Assembly: GCA_020049855.1 (NCBI GenBank)
Contig: JAGVLJ010000029.1
Coordinates: 1-35,367 of the forward strand
DNA length: 35,367 bases
Direction: 5' to 3'
DNA from: Bacteroidia bacterium
GTDB taxonomy: Bacteria; Bacteroidota; Bacteroidia; UKL13-3
Shown: in pieces, positions 23,641-31,979 of the stretch
How positions within the stretch are numbered: position 1 is the stretch's first letter
Layout of the letters: every line of letters begins with the position of its first letter
The notes under the pieces: model-generated
Told to the model about the DNA's origin: nothing
Databases searched by the model: none
Seen by the model: only the letters and a program-made list of their open reading frames with translations
Translations under genes and position numbers: made by a program

Positions 23641-24663
23641 ATGAGAATTTTAAAATATTTAAGCATCGGACTTTTAGTCATCCTTATCATTGTATTAATT
23701 ATAGGTTTAATAGCCCCAAAAGAAATTCGTTTTGAACGCTCTACTTTAATCAAGGCTCCGGCAACAGTTATTCTGGGTCAGATAAAGAGTTTGAAAAATA
23801 TGCAGAAGTGGAGTCCTTGGGTGGAATTGGATCCAAATATGAAAAATACATTTGAAGGTGTTGATGGCGAAGTGGGCTCTAAAAACTCGTGGTCTGGAAA
23901 TGATGATGTGGGCGAGGGATCACAAACTATTACTTCGATAAGCGAAAATAAGGTAGAAGCCGATTTGCATTTAATCAGGCCATTTGAATCTAAGGCCAAG
24001 TTTGATTACGTAGTAACTTCTGAGGAAGGAAGCACAGGGGTAACCTGGGGATTTACTACGACCAAATCGTTTCCAATGAACGGATTATTATGGCTGATGA
24101 TAAAAATGGGTGGCATGAACAAAGATTTTGACAAAGGGCTGGGCAAACTAAAGGCTTTGTGCGAGTCAATGCCTGCCAAGCCCGTTGTTGCCACTGGTAC
24201 GTATAAAATTACGGAAGAAGACAGACCGGAAATGTATTATGCCGGTATTAGGCGGGTAGTAGGTTTTGCCGATATGCAAAATTTCTTCGGTCAGTCGTAT
24301 GCACAAATAGGAGCTGCTTTTGGTATGGCGGCCGTTAAGCCTGCAGGTTATGCTTCGGCTCTGTATTTTGACTGGGATGAAAAAAATATGAGAGCAGATG
24401 TGGCCGCAGTAATGGGTCTTGACAATGGTAACACCCAATTAAAAGGATTGAACGCTTTTACAGTTCCGGCAGGCAAAGCTGTGATGGTAACTTTTGGCGG
24501 GAGCTACGACCAGATGAAGGCCGTACACGAAGCCATTAATAAATACATACAGGAAAAAGGACTTGAAATGGCCGGGAATGTAATTGAAGAATATGTAACC
24601 GACCCGATTATGGAAAAAGATATGACCAAGTGGCAAACCAACGTGATATACATGGTGAAATAA
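23641..24663 (+). CDS. Membrane-anchored SRPBCC domain fused to a GyrI-like effector-binding domain
   Basis: The 340-residue protein has an N-terminal membrane helix (about 5-26). Next is an SRPBCC/polyketide-cyclase-like domain (about 30-175) with F-E-R-S-T-L-I-K-A-P-A at the start and W-S-P-W-V-E-L-D-P. A GyrI-like/AraC effector-binding domain follows (about 187-340), ending D-M-T-K-W-Q-T-N-V-I-Y-M-V. Both domains bind small hydrophobic ligands. The protein has no DNA-binding domain, so it is not itself a regulator of the AraC type. A perfect inverted repeat precedes the gene and a terminator follows. Confidence 0.78.
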   Translation: MRILKYLSIGLLVILIIVLIIGLIAPKEIRFERSTLIKAPATVILGQIKSLKNMQKWSPWVELDPNMKNTFEGVDGEVGSKNSWSGNDDVGEGSQTITSISENKVEADLHLIRPFESKAKFDYVVTSEEGSTGVTWGFTTTKSFPMNGLLWLMIKMGGMNKDFDKGLGKLKALCESMPAKPVVATGTYKITEEDRPEMYYAGIRRVVGFADMQNFFGQSYAQIGAAFGMAAVKPAGYASALYFDWDEKNMRADVAAVMGLDNGNTQLKGLNAFTVPAGKAVMVTFGGSYDQMKAVHEAINKYIQEKGLEMAGNVIEEYVTDPIMEKDMTKWQTNVIYMVK

Positions 24664-24689
24664 CAAATACAACAACCTTACTTGCAAAC

Positions 24690-24714
24690 GGCCGGATTTC
24701 CGGCCTTTTCTTTT
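24690..24714 (+). terminator. Intrinsic terminator after the SRPBCC/GyrI-like gene
   Basis: GGCCGG (24690-24695) and CCGGCC (24700-24705) around ATTT, followed by TTTTCTTTT. The hairpin lies upstream of the true moeA start and argues against a moeA start at 24682. Confidence 0.85.
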
Positions 24715-24722
24715 ATAAATCT

Positions 24723-24730
24723 TACCTTCG
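24723..24730 (+). promoter_or_regulatory. Probable -7 element for moeA
   Basis: TACCTTCG differs from TAnnTTTG at one position and ends 14 nt before ATG 24745. The same octamer is found upstream of the PhaJ-like gene (648 to 641, reverse strand). Confidence 0.4.
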
Positions 24731-24744
24731 CAAAAATACTTCGC

Positions 24745-25932
24745 ATGATTTCTACTTCCGAAGCCAAACAATTGATTTTAGACAAGTGCAAACCGCTATC
24801 GGTAACCGAACTTCCATTATCTAAACTCAGTAATGAGGTATTAGCTGCCGATGTAAAAAATAAAACCGATTCACCACCATTTCATCAATCGGCTATGGAC
24901 GGATATGCCATTCGTTTTGATGATACAAAAAGTTTTACTCATTTTAAACTTACAGGAGAGGTAATAGCAGGGAAAGCCAATACTCAAAAGCTAATGAAAG
25001 GAACTGCTATGCGTATTTTTACAGGGGCTGAGGTGCCTGTGGGAGCCGATACTGTGGTGATGCAGGAGCATACTATTCCGGAGAAAAAAGGCCTTCTACT
25101 TACACAATTGTCTATGCTTAAAATGGGAGCTAATATTAGGGTAAAAGGTTCGCAGATTAAACGTGGCCAGATTGCTTTGCCTACTGGCCATTTATTAAAT
25201 GCGGCAAGCATTGGGTATTTAGCCATGCTGGGTATTGATAAGGCTAAGATTTATAAACGGCCATCGGTAGGTATTATTGCCACCGGAAACGAATTGCAGT
25301 TGCCCGGTAAGCCATTAAGCGGTTCACAAATTTATGAATCGAATACAATTACACTTCAGGCATTACTTGCCGAAATGCATTTTGCAAAAGTTGCGGCCAA
25401 AAGAGTAAGAGATAATGAAGCTTTTATTGTAACAACCTTAAAAAAGGCTCTTAACTCTTATGATGTGTTATTGATTACCGGTGGTATTTCGGTTGGTGAT
25501 TATGATTTGGTGGCACCTGTATTAAAAAAGATAGGAGTTAAAACTATATTTCATAAAGTAGCTCAAAAACCGGGTAAGCCGTTTTTATTTGGAACAAAAG
25601 GTAAAAAACTCATTTTTGCTCTACCTGGCAATCCGGCTGCGGTAATTACATGTTTTTTACAATATGTAAAACCAGCTCTTCAAAAAATGATGGGCTATCC
25701 TTCCATTGATATTTCTTCTTTTATGGCTGTGAGCCAAAATGATTTTAGCAAAAAAACAGGACTCACCCATTTTTTGAAAGCATTTGTAACAACCAAAGAC
25801 GAGGTAGAGGTGTTATCTGGTCAGGAATCTTATTTGCTTAGTACCTATGCTATGGCCAATTGTTTAATTGAAGTTCCGGCAGAATCCAACGGATTTTTAA
25901 AGGGCGAACTGGTTTTGGTACATCGGTTTTAA
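24745..25932 (+). CDS. moeA: Molybdopterin molybdenumtransferase MoeA
   Basis: MoeA inserts molybdate into adenylylated molybdopterin. The start is ATG 24745; an in-frame ATG at 24682 would run through the upstream terminator and add a non-family leader. The 395-residue product has the standard MoeA motifs: Q-S-A-M-D-G-Y-A-I-R, F-T-G-A-E-V-P-V-G-A-D-T-V-V, I-A-T-G-N-E-L, T-G-G-I-S-V-G-D-Y-D and L-P-G-N-P-A-A. The length is normal. No other molybdenum-cofactor gene or molybdoenzyme is in the window. Its TAA overlaps the stop of the convergent small membrane-protein gene (TTAA, 25929-25932). Confidence 0.93.
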   Translation: MISTSEAKQLILDKCKPLSVTELPLSKLSNEVLAADVKNKTDSPPFHQSAMDGYAIRFDDTKSFTHFKLTGEVIAGKANTQKLMKGTAMRIFTGAEVPVGADTVVMQEHTIPEKKGLLLTQLSMLKMGANIRVKGSQIKRGQIALPTGHLLNAASIGYLAMLGIDKAKIYKRPSVGIIATGNELQLPGKPLSGSQIYESNTITLQALLAEMHFAKVAAKRVRDNEAFIVTTLKKALNSYDVLLITGGISVGDYDLVAPVLKKIGVKTIFHKVAQKPGKPFLFGTKGKKLIFALPGNPAAVITCFLQYVKPALQKMMGYPSIDISSFMAVSQNDFSKKTGLTHFLKAFVTTKDEVEVLSGQESYLLSTYAMANCLIEVPAESNGFLKGELVLVHRF

Positions 25933-26177
25933 TTTTCCTTTTTTACGGCAGCCAACACTTTTGAAAACACCTTTGAAATAAGCCAAACAAGTAGTTGAAT
26001 AAAAGTAAGTATGAGTACATAAATTACAAATAAAATCCAATTCCAAAAGTAGTGCATCCAATTATAATTGAAAGCACTTTCATCAATGAAAAACAAAAAG
26101 AGGGTGATAACCGAGGAAATAATCAGCATATTGATCACGCTTTTATCACTAAGATAAAAATGAGATGTTGTTTTCAT
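25929..26177 (-). CDS. Small membrane protein of unknown function
   Basis: From ATG 26177 the product has 82 residues; an upstream ATG at 26198 would add 7. Two long hydrophobic segments (about 16-31 and 44-68) are joined by a loop with Asp/Glu and Trp residues, and the C-terminus is basic (K-V-L-A-A-V-K-K-E-N). No family recognised. It is the last of three co-directional genes (hrpB, 26222-26635, this one) with gaps of 25 and 44 nt, and its stop codon overlaps the moeA stop. Confidence 0.6.
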   Translation of the reverse strand: MKTTSHFYLSDKSVINMLIISSVITLFLFFIDESAFNYNWMHYFWNWILFVIYVLILTFIQLLVWLISKVFSKVLAAVKKEN

Positions 26178-26221
26178 GTCATATATATTTAAAATCAAAC
26201 GAAAAAAGAAATGGAATAGTG

Positions 26222-26635
26222 TTATTCCTCTTCTTCATTTTCATCAGGTAGTTTTTTAAACTCTACCAGCACTAAGGCCAGAAACGAAGCAGCTAAGAGC
26301 AATAACTGAAATATTCCATTGATTGTAAATGATAATGGAAGATCAGTATAAAATGTCCGTATAAATTGTACTGAAGAAAAGCCTGCCAGCAAAGATGCTG
26401 CTCCTGTTTCGTATAGAATAAACTTACCTGACTGATTGATGGCATGGTATTTAATTTCCTGTCTAATGTAAAAGCAAACGATTAAGATAGGCAGGGTAAA
26501 CAGAATGGAATAGTAAAAAACAATTTCGTGTTTGGTGTAATGAATCAGTTTGGATTGGGTTAAAAGCAACTCAACCAAAAAGCTCAAAAAAAGAATAAGT
26601 ACAAATCTTTGCTGAAACGAAAGCAATAATTTCAC
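26222..26635 (-). CDS. Four-helix membrane protein of unknown function
   Basis: The 137-residue protein has about four membrane helices (near 10-27, 38-57, 77-95 and 103-124) and an acidic tail ending E-N-E-E-E-E. No signal peptide beyond the first helix and no catalytic motif is visible. It starts 25 nt after the hrpB stop, so it is probably transcribed with hrpB, and it is followed by another small membrane protein. I do not recognise the family. Confidence 0.62.
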   Translation of the reverse strand: MKLLLSFQQRFVLILFLSFLVELLLTQSKLIHYTKHEIVFYYSILFTLPILIVCFYIRQEIKYHAINQSGKFILYETGAASLLAGFSSVQFIRTFYTDLPLSFTINGIFQLLLLAASFLALVLVEFKKLPDENEEEE

Positions 26636-26660
26636 CTCACGAAATTATTAAAATTCCAGA

Positions 26661-29147
26661 CTATTTTTTGGTGCTTCGTCCTTTGGCTACTGGCGGGGCT
26701 GTCCACGGGTCATCGGGCCAGGCATGTTTTGGGTATCTGCGTTTTAATTCCTTTTTTACTTCAAAATACGTATTATCCCAAAAACTGCGCAAATCTGAGG
26801 TTACCTGCACCGGTTTGAATCCGGGCGAAAGCAAGTGCATCACTACGCTTGTTTTGCCGTTATTGATTGTTGGAGTATCCCTTAATCCAAATACTTCCTG
26901 CAAGCGCACTGATAATATAGGTGTGGCTCCGTTTGGCTGATATGCAACAGGAATAGCAGACCCGCTGGGTACCTCTATTTTTTGCGGAGCTAATTTGTTT
27001 AACTCTTGTTGCTTTTTCCAATCGAGAGATTGAAAGAGTATATTGGCCAGATTGATTTTTTTAAGGTCTTCAGGCTTTTTTACCTGAGTTAAACTTGCAC
27101 CCAGCCATTCACTATTAGTGAGCAGGAGGGTAGCAGTACTTACATCGGGCCATCCTTCCTGCGGGTTCCATTTTCGAAGAGACGAAATTCTGTTTTGCAA
27201 CTGAATCATCGGCTCATCAAACGACAGCAGCGTTTCTCCTTCTGATTTGATGGCGTTGCAAATGGCTTGTTGTAAATGCGCCTCATCGGGGTCGGGAAGT
27301 GGTTTTGATTGTAGCACAATGCTTCCAATACGTAAATCTTTCGTGGCAATTAATCCTCCTTTGCGCGTATCCCAGGTTATTACTTCCTGTTCCTTCACCA
27401 TTTGACGAAGGTCTTTCGGATTAAGCGGGGCAGCCATAAATATCTTTCCTAATCCGTCACGGGTGTCCATATGTGCTATAGCCAGCCAAGGTTCATGAGC
27501 CAAATCATCCTTATGTCCTGCGGTTGCATATTTCCCGTTGGCTAATTGAAATTGGGCATTGTTTCCGGGTCTCGCAAAAGCAATTCGTTCGGGGTAGGCA
27601 TAGGCAAGTAGTAAACCGGTTTCAAATGGATCAAATGGCTCGTTTGAAGTTTTGGCATTTAACATTCTTCTATACGTTTCGGCTACTTTTTCTATTCGTC
27701 CTAAGCGTCCGCCAGCGTTTCCGTTTTTGCGTGCCCTACGCAGTGCTTCAATCCGTAAATTAATATCTATACCTGCTTCTTTAGGTAAAGGATCGCGTTC
27801 TTCAAGAATAGCGGCTATATCAGCACCCAATGCTACAGCATCATCTTCCTGTGCTTTAATGAGCATATGTGCTAAACGCGGGTGACACGCCAATTGATAA
27901 ATTTGTTTTCCATGTTCGGTTATGCGTCCATTTTCCAATGCATTTAACTGATGAAGCAATTCAGTGGCCTGAGCTACTGATGCTTTAGGTGGCGGAGTGA
28001 GCCAGGTAAGTGATTGTACATCGGTTACGCCCCATTGTGCCATATCCAATACTAAATTGGCTAAGTCGGCTTCCATTATTTCCGGAATACGGTGTTCGGC
28101 CATTCGTTCGTGTGTGGCTTTGGTCCACATGCGGTAACACACACCTGCACTCAATCGTCCTGCACGTCCGGAACGCTGATCGGCCGAATCTTTTGAAATT
28201 TGTACTGTTTCTAATTTTGAAAGTCCTGATTTTGGATCGAACCGGGAAATGCGTCCCAGTCCGGTATCCACCACAATTTTTACCCCTTCAATGGTTAAAC
28301 TTGTTTCGGCAATGGAGGTAGCCAACACTACTTTTCGCTTGCCATATTTGTTCGGTACAATTGCCATAAATTGTTCCTGGGGCGGTAATTGTCCGTATAG
28401 CGGGTGGATGGCAAAATCGGTAAGTTCTTTTTTGAGCAGGTCGGCACACTTTTTTATCTCGCCTTCACCGGGTAAAAAAACAAGGGCATCACCTTCGTTT
28501 TCTTTTACGGCAGTAAGCACCGTGCGGGCGGTGAGTTCTGGTAATAGGAGTTGGTCTTGTCCGCTACTGTATTTTATTTCGACAGGAAATTGCTTGCCCT
28601 CGCTTTGCGCTACCGGAGCCTGCAACATTGCTGTAAGCTGGGGCATATTGAGCGTAGCCGACATTACCATAATCCGCAACTCGGGTCGTAATATATGCTG
28701 TGCTTCACGACATAGCGCCATGGCCACATCGGCAAATAAACTACGCTCATGAAACTCATCAAAAATAACGAGCCCAACACCTTCCAGCGAATTATCTTGC
28801 TGCAACATGCGGGTGAGAATTCCTTCTGTTACTACTTCAATGCGTGTTTGTGCGCTTATCCTGTTTTCAAATCGTATTCGGTAGCCAATAGTTTGTCCCA
28901 AGGTGTCACCCCATAAATCCGCCATTCGCGCTGCAATGGTTTTGGCGGCCAGCCTGCGGGGTTCCAGCATCAAAATTTTTTTTCCTTGCAGCCACGGCTC
29001 CTCTGTAAATACCAGTGGCAGTAATGTGCTTTTCCCTGCACCGGGAGGAGCTTGTACTATTACTGTATTTTGTTGTCTCAGGTAAGTTTTTACCAGCGGA
29101 ATAATTTCGGTAACAGGTAAACTGATTTTATACGGATCGAAAGACAA
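26661..29147 (-). CDS. hrpB: ATP-dependent helicase HrpB
   Basis: The 828-residue product has the length of HrpB and the DEAH/RHA helicase motifs: Walker A A-P-P-G-A-G-K-S-T (33-41), E-P-R-R-L-A-A-K, D-E-F-H-E-R (motif II with the HrpB-type D-E-F-H), S-A-T-L-N, Q-R-S-G-R-A-G-R (motif VI), then the HA2/OB region and the HrpB C-terminal domain ending P-K-H-A-W-P-D-D-P. The cellular role of bacterial HrpB is poorly known. The start codon is probably TTG 29147; no in-frame ATG lies close enough to give a full N-terminus. Confidence 0.93.
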   Translation of the reverse strand: MSFDPYKISLPVTEIIPLVKTYLRQQNTVIVQAPPGAGKSTLLPLVFTEEPWLQGKKILMLEPRRLAAKTIAARMADLWGDTLGQTIGYRIRFENRISAQTRIEVVTEGILTRMLQQDNSLEGVGLVIFDEFHERSLFADVAMALCREAQHILRPELRIMVMSATLNMPQLTAMLQAPVAQSEGKQFPVEIKYSSGQDQLLLPELTARTVLTAVKENEGDALVFLPGEGEIKKCADLLKKELTDFAIHPLYGQLPPQEQFMAIVPNKYGKRKVVLATSIAETSLTIEGVKIVVDTGLGRISRFDPKSGLSKLETVQISKDSADQRSGRAGRLSAGVCYRMWTKATHERMAEHRIPEIMEADLANLVLDMAQWGVTDVQSLTWLTPPPKASVAQATELLHQLNALENGRITEHGKQIYQLACHPRLAHMLIKAQEDDAVALGADIAAILEERDPLPKEAGIDINLRIEALRRARKNGNAGGRLGRIEKVAETYRRMLNAKTSNEPFDPFETGLLLAYAYPERIAFARPGNNAQFQLANGKYATAGHKDDLAHEPWLAIAHMDTRDGLGKIFMAAPLNPKDLRQMVKEQEVITWDTRKGGLIATKDLRIGSIVLQSKPLPDPDEAHLQQAICNAIKSEGETLLSFDEPMIQLQNRISSLRKWNPQEGWPDVSTATLLLTNSEWLGASLTQVKKPEDLKKINLANILFQSLDWKKQQELNKLAPQKIEVPSGSAIPVAYQPNGATPILSVRLQEVFGLRDTPTINNGKTSVVMHLLSPGFKPVQVTSDLRSFWDNTYFEVKKELKRRYPKHAWPDDPWTAPPVAKGRSTKK

Positions 29148-29294
29148 AATGTAAAATGAAAGTGTAAGTGTAAGGCAAAGGTAGCTAATAGTGTAGGATT
29201 GACAACTACGAATTCTTTAGCAGTGACAATAACCCCCAATTACGATATAGCCTTCTACGTACCATTCCATAATGCGTAATTTGGGTTAAAGCAG

Positions 29295-29328
29295 ATTGCC
29301 ACATCCCCCCGAGTTTCGGATTCGCAAT
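29295..29328. repeat. Possible short interspersed palindromic element
   Basis: In the 251-bp gap between lon and hrpB, ATTGC (29295-29299) is matched by GCAAT (29324-29328) around a C-rich centre. The arrangement GATTGCCAC ... TTCGCAATGA resembles a short intergenic repeat I have seen in other Bacteroidota genomes. The rest of the gap shows no gene. With one copy in the window its repeat nature cannot be shown. Confidence 0.3.
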
Positions 29329-29348
29329 GAAATAGAACGAGTATTAAA

Positions 29349-29372
29349 ACAAAAAAGCTACTAACCGGCTTC
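29349..29372 (-). terminator. Weak terminator after lon
   Basis: On the reverse strand AAGC (29372-29369) and GCTT (29357-29354) can pair around a 9-nt loop, followed by a run of T. The short stem makes this uncertain. Confidence 0.35.
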
Positions 29373-29398
29373 CTTTTATATTTAGAGGGTGAAATAAG

Positions 29399-31888
29399 TT
29401 ATGTCATCGTTACCACAGTGGCTTCTTTTTCTTTTTTGGTAACAATCAATTTCATGGGCATGGCTACTTTTTCATCCAAGAGAGAGCGGTCGAGCACCTG
29501 TAGCATATTTTTTACAAAGTGGAATTGCAGGTCGCTTACATAATCCGGATTAATGTCCTCAATATCCTTTCGGTTCTGCTCACACAAAATAATCTCTTTA
29601 ATGCCTGCACGCTTTGCAGCCAGAATTTTTTCTTTGATACCACCCACAGGCAATACTTTTCCGCGCAGGGTAATTTCACCTGTCATGGCCAGGTAAGGCT
29701 TCACTTTTCGCTGCGTAAAAAGAGAGGCAAGCGAAGTAAGCATTGTAACTCCGGCCGATGGGCCATCCTTAGGTACGGCACCTGCTGGTACGTGAATATG
29801 GATATCGTAGCTATCAAATATTTCGGGGTCTATTTCGAGGTAATTACAATGAGATTTAAGAAAGGTTAGGGCCGTAATGGCTGATTCTTTCATTACATCA
29901 CCCAATTTGCCGGTAAGGGTTAATTTTCCGGATCCTTTAGTAATAGAACTTTCTACAAATAAAATTTCACCGCCAACGGGTGTCCAAGCCAGTCCGGTTA
30001 CTACTCCGGCCACATCATTATCCTGATATGTTTCTTTTTCCATCCGCTCTGAACCTAATATGCGAATGACATCTTCTTCATTTAGTACTTTGTTGGCGGT
30101 TTCTTTCATCACAATGGTTTTGGCTACATTGCGGGCAAGTGCCGAGAATTTTTTTTCCATGCCGCGTACTCCTGATTCGCGGGTATAGTCTTCAATTACT
30201 TTTACAATTGCCTTATCGGTAAGGTTAAAATCTTTTGCCTTTAATCCATGAAAAGTACGCTGTTTAGGAATCAGGTATTTTTTGGCAATTTCCACTTTCT
30301 CTTCCAAGGTATAGCCGCTTATTTCAATAATTTCCATGCGGTCTAATAAGGCAGGTTGTATGGTATCTAAACTATTAGCCGTTGCTATAAACATGACGTT
30401 GGAGAGGTCGTACTCCAGCTCCAGGTAATTATCGTAAAAATTGCTATTTTGTTCAGGGTCTAACACTTCAAGTAAGGCCGATGAAGGATCGCCCCTGAAA
30501 TCATTTCCAACTTTATCAATTTCATCAAGTACAAAAACGGGGTTATCTGATTTTCCTTTTTTAATATTTTGAATAATACGTCCCGGCATGGCTCCGATAT
30601 AGGTTTTGCGATGGCCGCGTATTTCTGCTTCATCATGTAAGCCTCCTAACGATACCCGAACGTATTTGCGGCCTAATGCTTTTGCAATGGATTTTCCCAA
30701 GGAAGTTTTACCTACTCCTGGAGGCCCATACAAACAAAGAATAGGACTTTTTAAATCTCCTTTTAATTTCAAAACGGCCAGGTATTCCAAAATCCGCTCT
30801 TTCACTTTCTCCATTCCAAAATGGTCTTTGTCCAATATTTTTTGAGCTCGTTTTAAATCAAAATTATCTTTGGTGCTTTCGCCCCAGGGAAGGTCAATGA
30901 GTGTTTGCACGTAATTAAGCGAAACGGAATAATCGGGCGACATAGGATTCATACGCTGCAATTTGTCAAGTTCTTTGTTAAATGCTTCGTGAATATTTTT
31001 GGCCCATTTTTTTTTGCCACCTCGTTCGCGCAGGTTTTCAAGTTCTTTATCCGGACTTTCACCACCCAGTTCCTCCTGAATGGCTCTTATTTGTTGCTGT
31101 AAAAAGAAATCGCGTTGTTGTTTATCTAAATCGGTGCGCACCTTGGTTTGAATTTCATTTTTAAGTTGCAGGTATTGCAGTTCTTTGGTTAAGAATTCAA
31201 GTACTTTTCCGGCACGCTCTTTAAAATCCATTACCTCCAAAATACTCTGTTTATCCTTTAAGTCAACATTCAGGTTTGAAGAAATAAAGTTTACTAAGAA
31301 AGTTGGGCTGTCAATATTTTTAAGGGCAAATGCAGCTTCGGATGGAATATTTGGGGATAATTCAACTATTTGAAAAGACAAGTCTTTAATAGATGAAATA
31401 AGTGCAGTTACCTCTTCATCTTTTTTCACCTTTGCCTCAGGAAGTGAAGTGATTTGCGCTTTGATATACGGCTCAATGGCCTGACATTCGCCCAATACAA
31501 AACGTTTTTTTCCCTGTATAATTACCGTGGTATTTCCATCGGGCATTCTAAACATTTTAAGGATTTGAGCAACAGTGCCTATTGAATTAAGATCATGAAA
31601 GTTAGGATCTTCAATGGTAGAATCTTTTTGAGACACTACGCCAATTATTTTACTTCCCTTGTTGGCATCTTTAATTAGTCTTATAGACTTATCTCGGCCT
31701 ACTGTGATTGGAATCACAACTCCTGGAAATAGAACAGTGTTACGTAAAGGTAAAATTGGCAGGGTGTCAGGCATTTTCTCACGGTTCATTTCATCCTCTT
31801 CTTCTTGCGAAAGCAACTGAATAAAATCGTTATTCTCCTTATCATCCTGCACTAATCCGCGTATAAAAAAGTCGTTCTTTTCTTGCAT
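29399..31888 (-). CDS. lon: ATP-dependent protease La (Lon)
   Basis: The 829-residue protein has the Lon layout: an N-terminal substrate-binding domain (about 40-240, [14 protein letters not shown]), a coiled-coil linker, an AAA+ module with Walker A G-P-P-G-V-G-K-T and Walker B F-V-L-D-E-I-D-K, and a C-terminal protease domain with the catalytic Ser in [11 protein letters not shown] and Lys in [12 protein letters not shown]. It degrades damaged and regulatory proteins in the cytoplasm. The tail after the protease domain is Lys/Thr rich. It is downstream of, and probably independent from, the large T9SS cargo gene. Confidence 0.96.
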   Translation of the reverse strand: MQEKNDFFIRGLVQDDKENNDFIQLLSQEEEDEMNREKMPDTLPILPLRNTVLFPGVVIPITVGRDKSIRLIKDANKGSKIIGVVSQKDSTIEDPNFHDLNSIGTVAQILKMFRMPDGNTTVIIQGKKRFVLGECQAIEPYIKAQITSLPEAKVKKDEEVTALISSIKDLSFQIVELSPNIPSEAAFALKNIDSPTFLVNFISSNLNVDLKDKQSILEVMDFKERAGKVLEFLTKELQYLQLKNEIQTKVRTDLDKQQRDFFLQQQIRAIQEELGGESPDKELENLRERGGKKKWAKNIHEAFNKELDKLQRMNPMSPDYSVSLNYVQTLIDLPWGESTKDNFDLKRAQKILDKDHFGMEKVKERILEYLAVLKLKGDLKSPILCLYGPPGVGKTSLGKSIAKALGRKYVRVSLGGLHDEAEIRGHRKTYIGAMPGRIIQNIKKGKSDNPVFVLDEIDKVGNDFRGDPSSALLEVLDPEQNSNFYDNYLELEYDLSNVMFIATANSLDTIQPALLDRMEIIEISGYTLEEKVEIAKKYLIPKQRTFHGLKAKDFNLTDKAIVKVIEDYTRESGVRGMEKKFSALARNVAKTIVMKETANKVLNEEDVIRILGSERMEKETYQDNDVAGVVTGLAWTPVGGEILFVESSITKGSGKLTLTGKLGDVMKESAITALTFLKSHCNYLEIDPEIFDSYDIHIHVPAGAVPKDGPSAGVTMLTSLASLFTQRKVKPYLAMTGEITLRGKVLPVGGIKEKILAAKRAGIKEIILCEQNRKDIEDINPDYVSDLQFHFVKNMLQVLDRSLLDEKVAMPMKLIVTKKEKEATVVTMT

Positions 31889-31979
31889 AATTTAAAGTTT
31901 AATATTGGCCAAAATGGCATATCCGAAAATACTTTTTTTCTCGGAGCCTCTTAAGTTCAATAGCTATGCCATAAAAAAC

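Noticed and set aside
24682-24744. Upstream ATG start for moeA
   Set aside because: The extra 21 codons run through a strong terminator and a -7 element; MoeA homology begins at ATG 24745.
29148-29398. Short protein-like frames on both strands between lon and hrpB
   Set aside because: None has a start codon or more than about 30 codons, and the region looks like intergenic repeat sequence.
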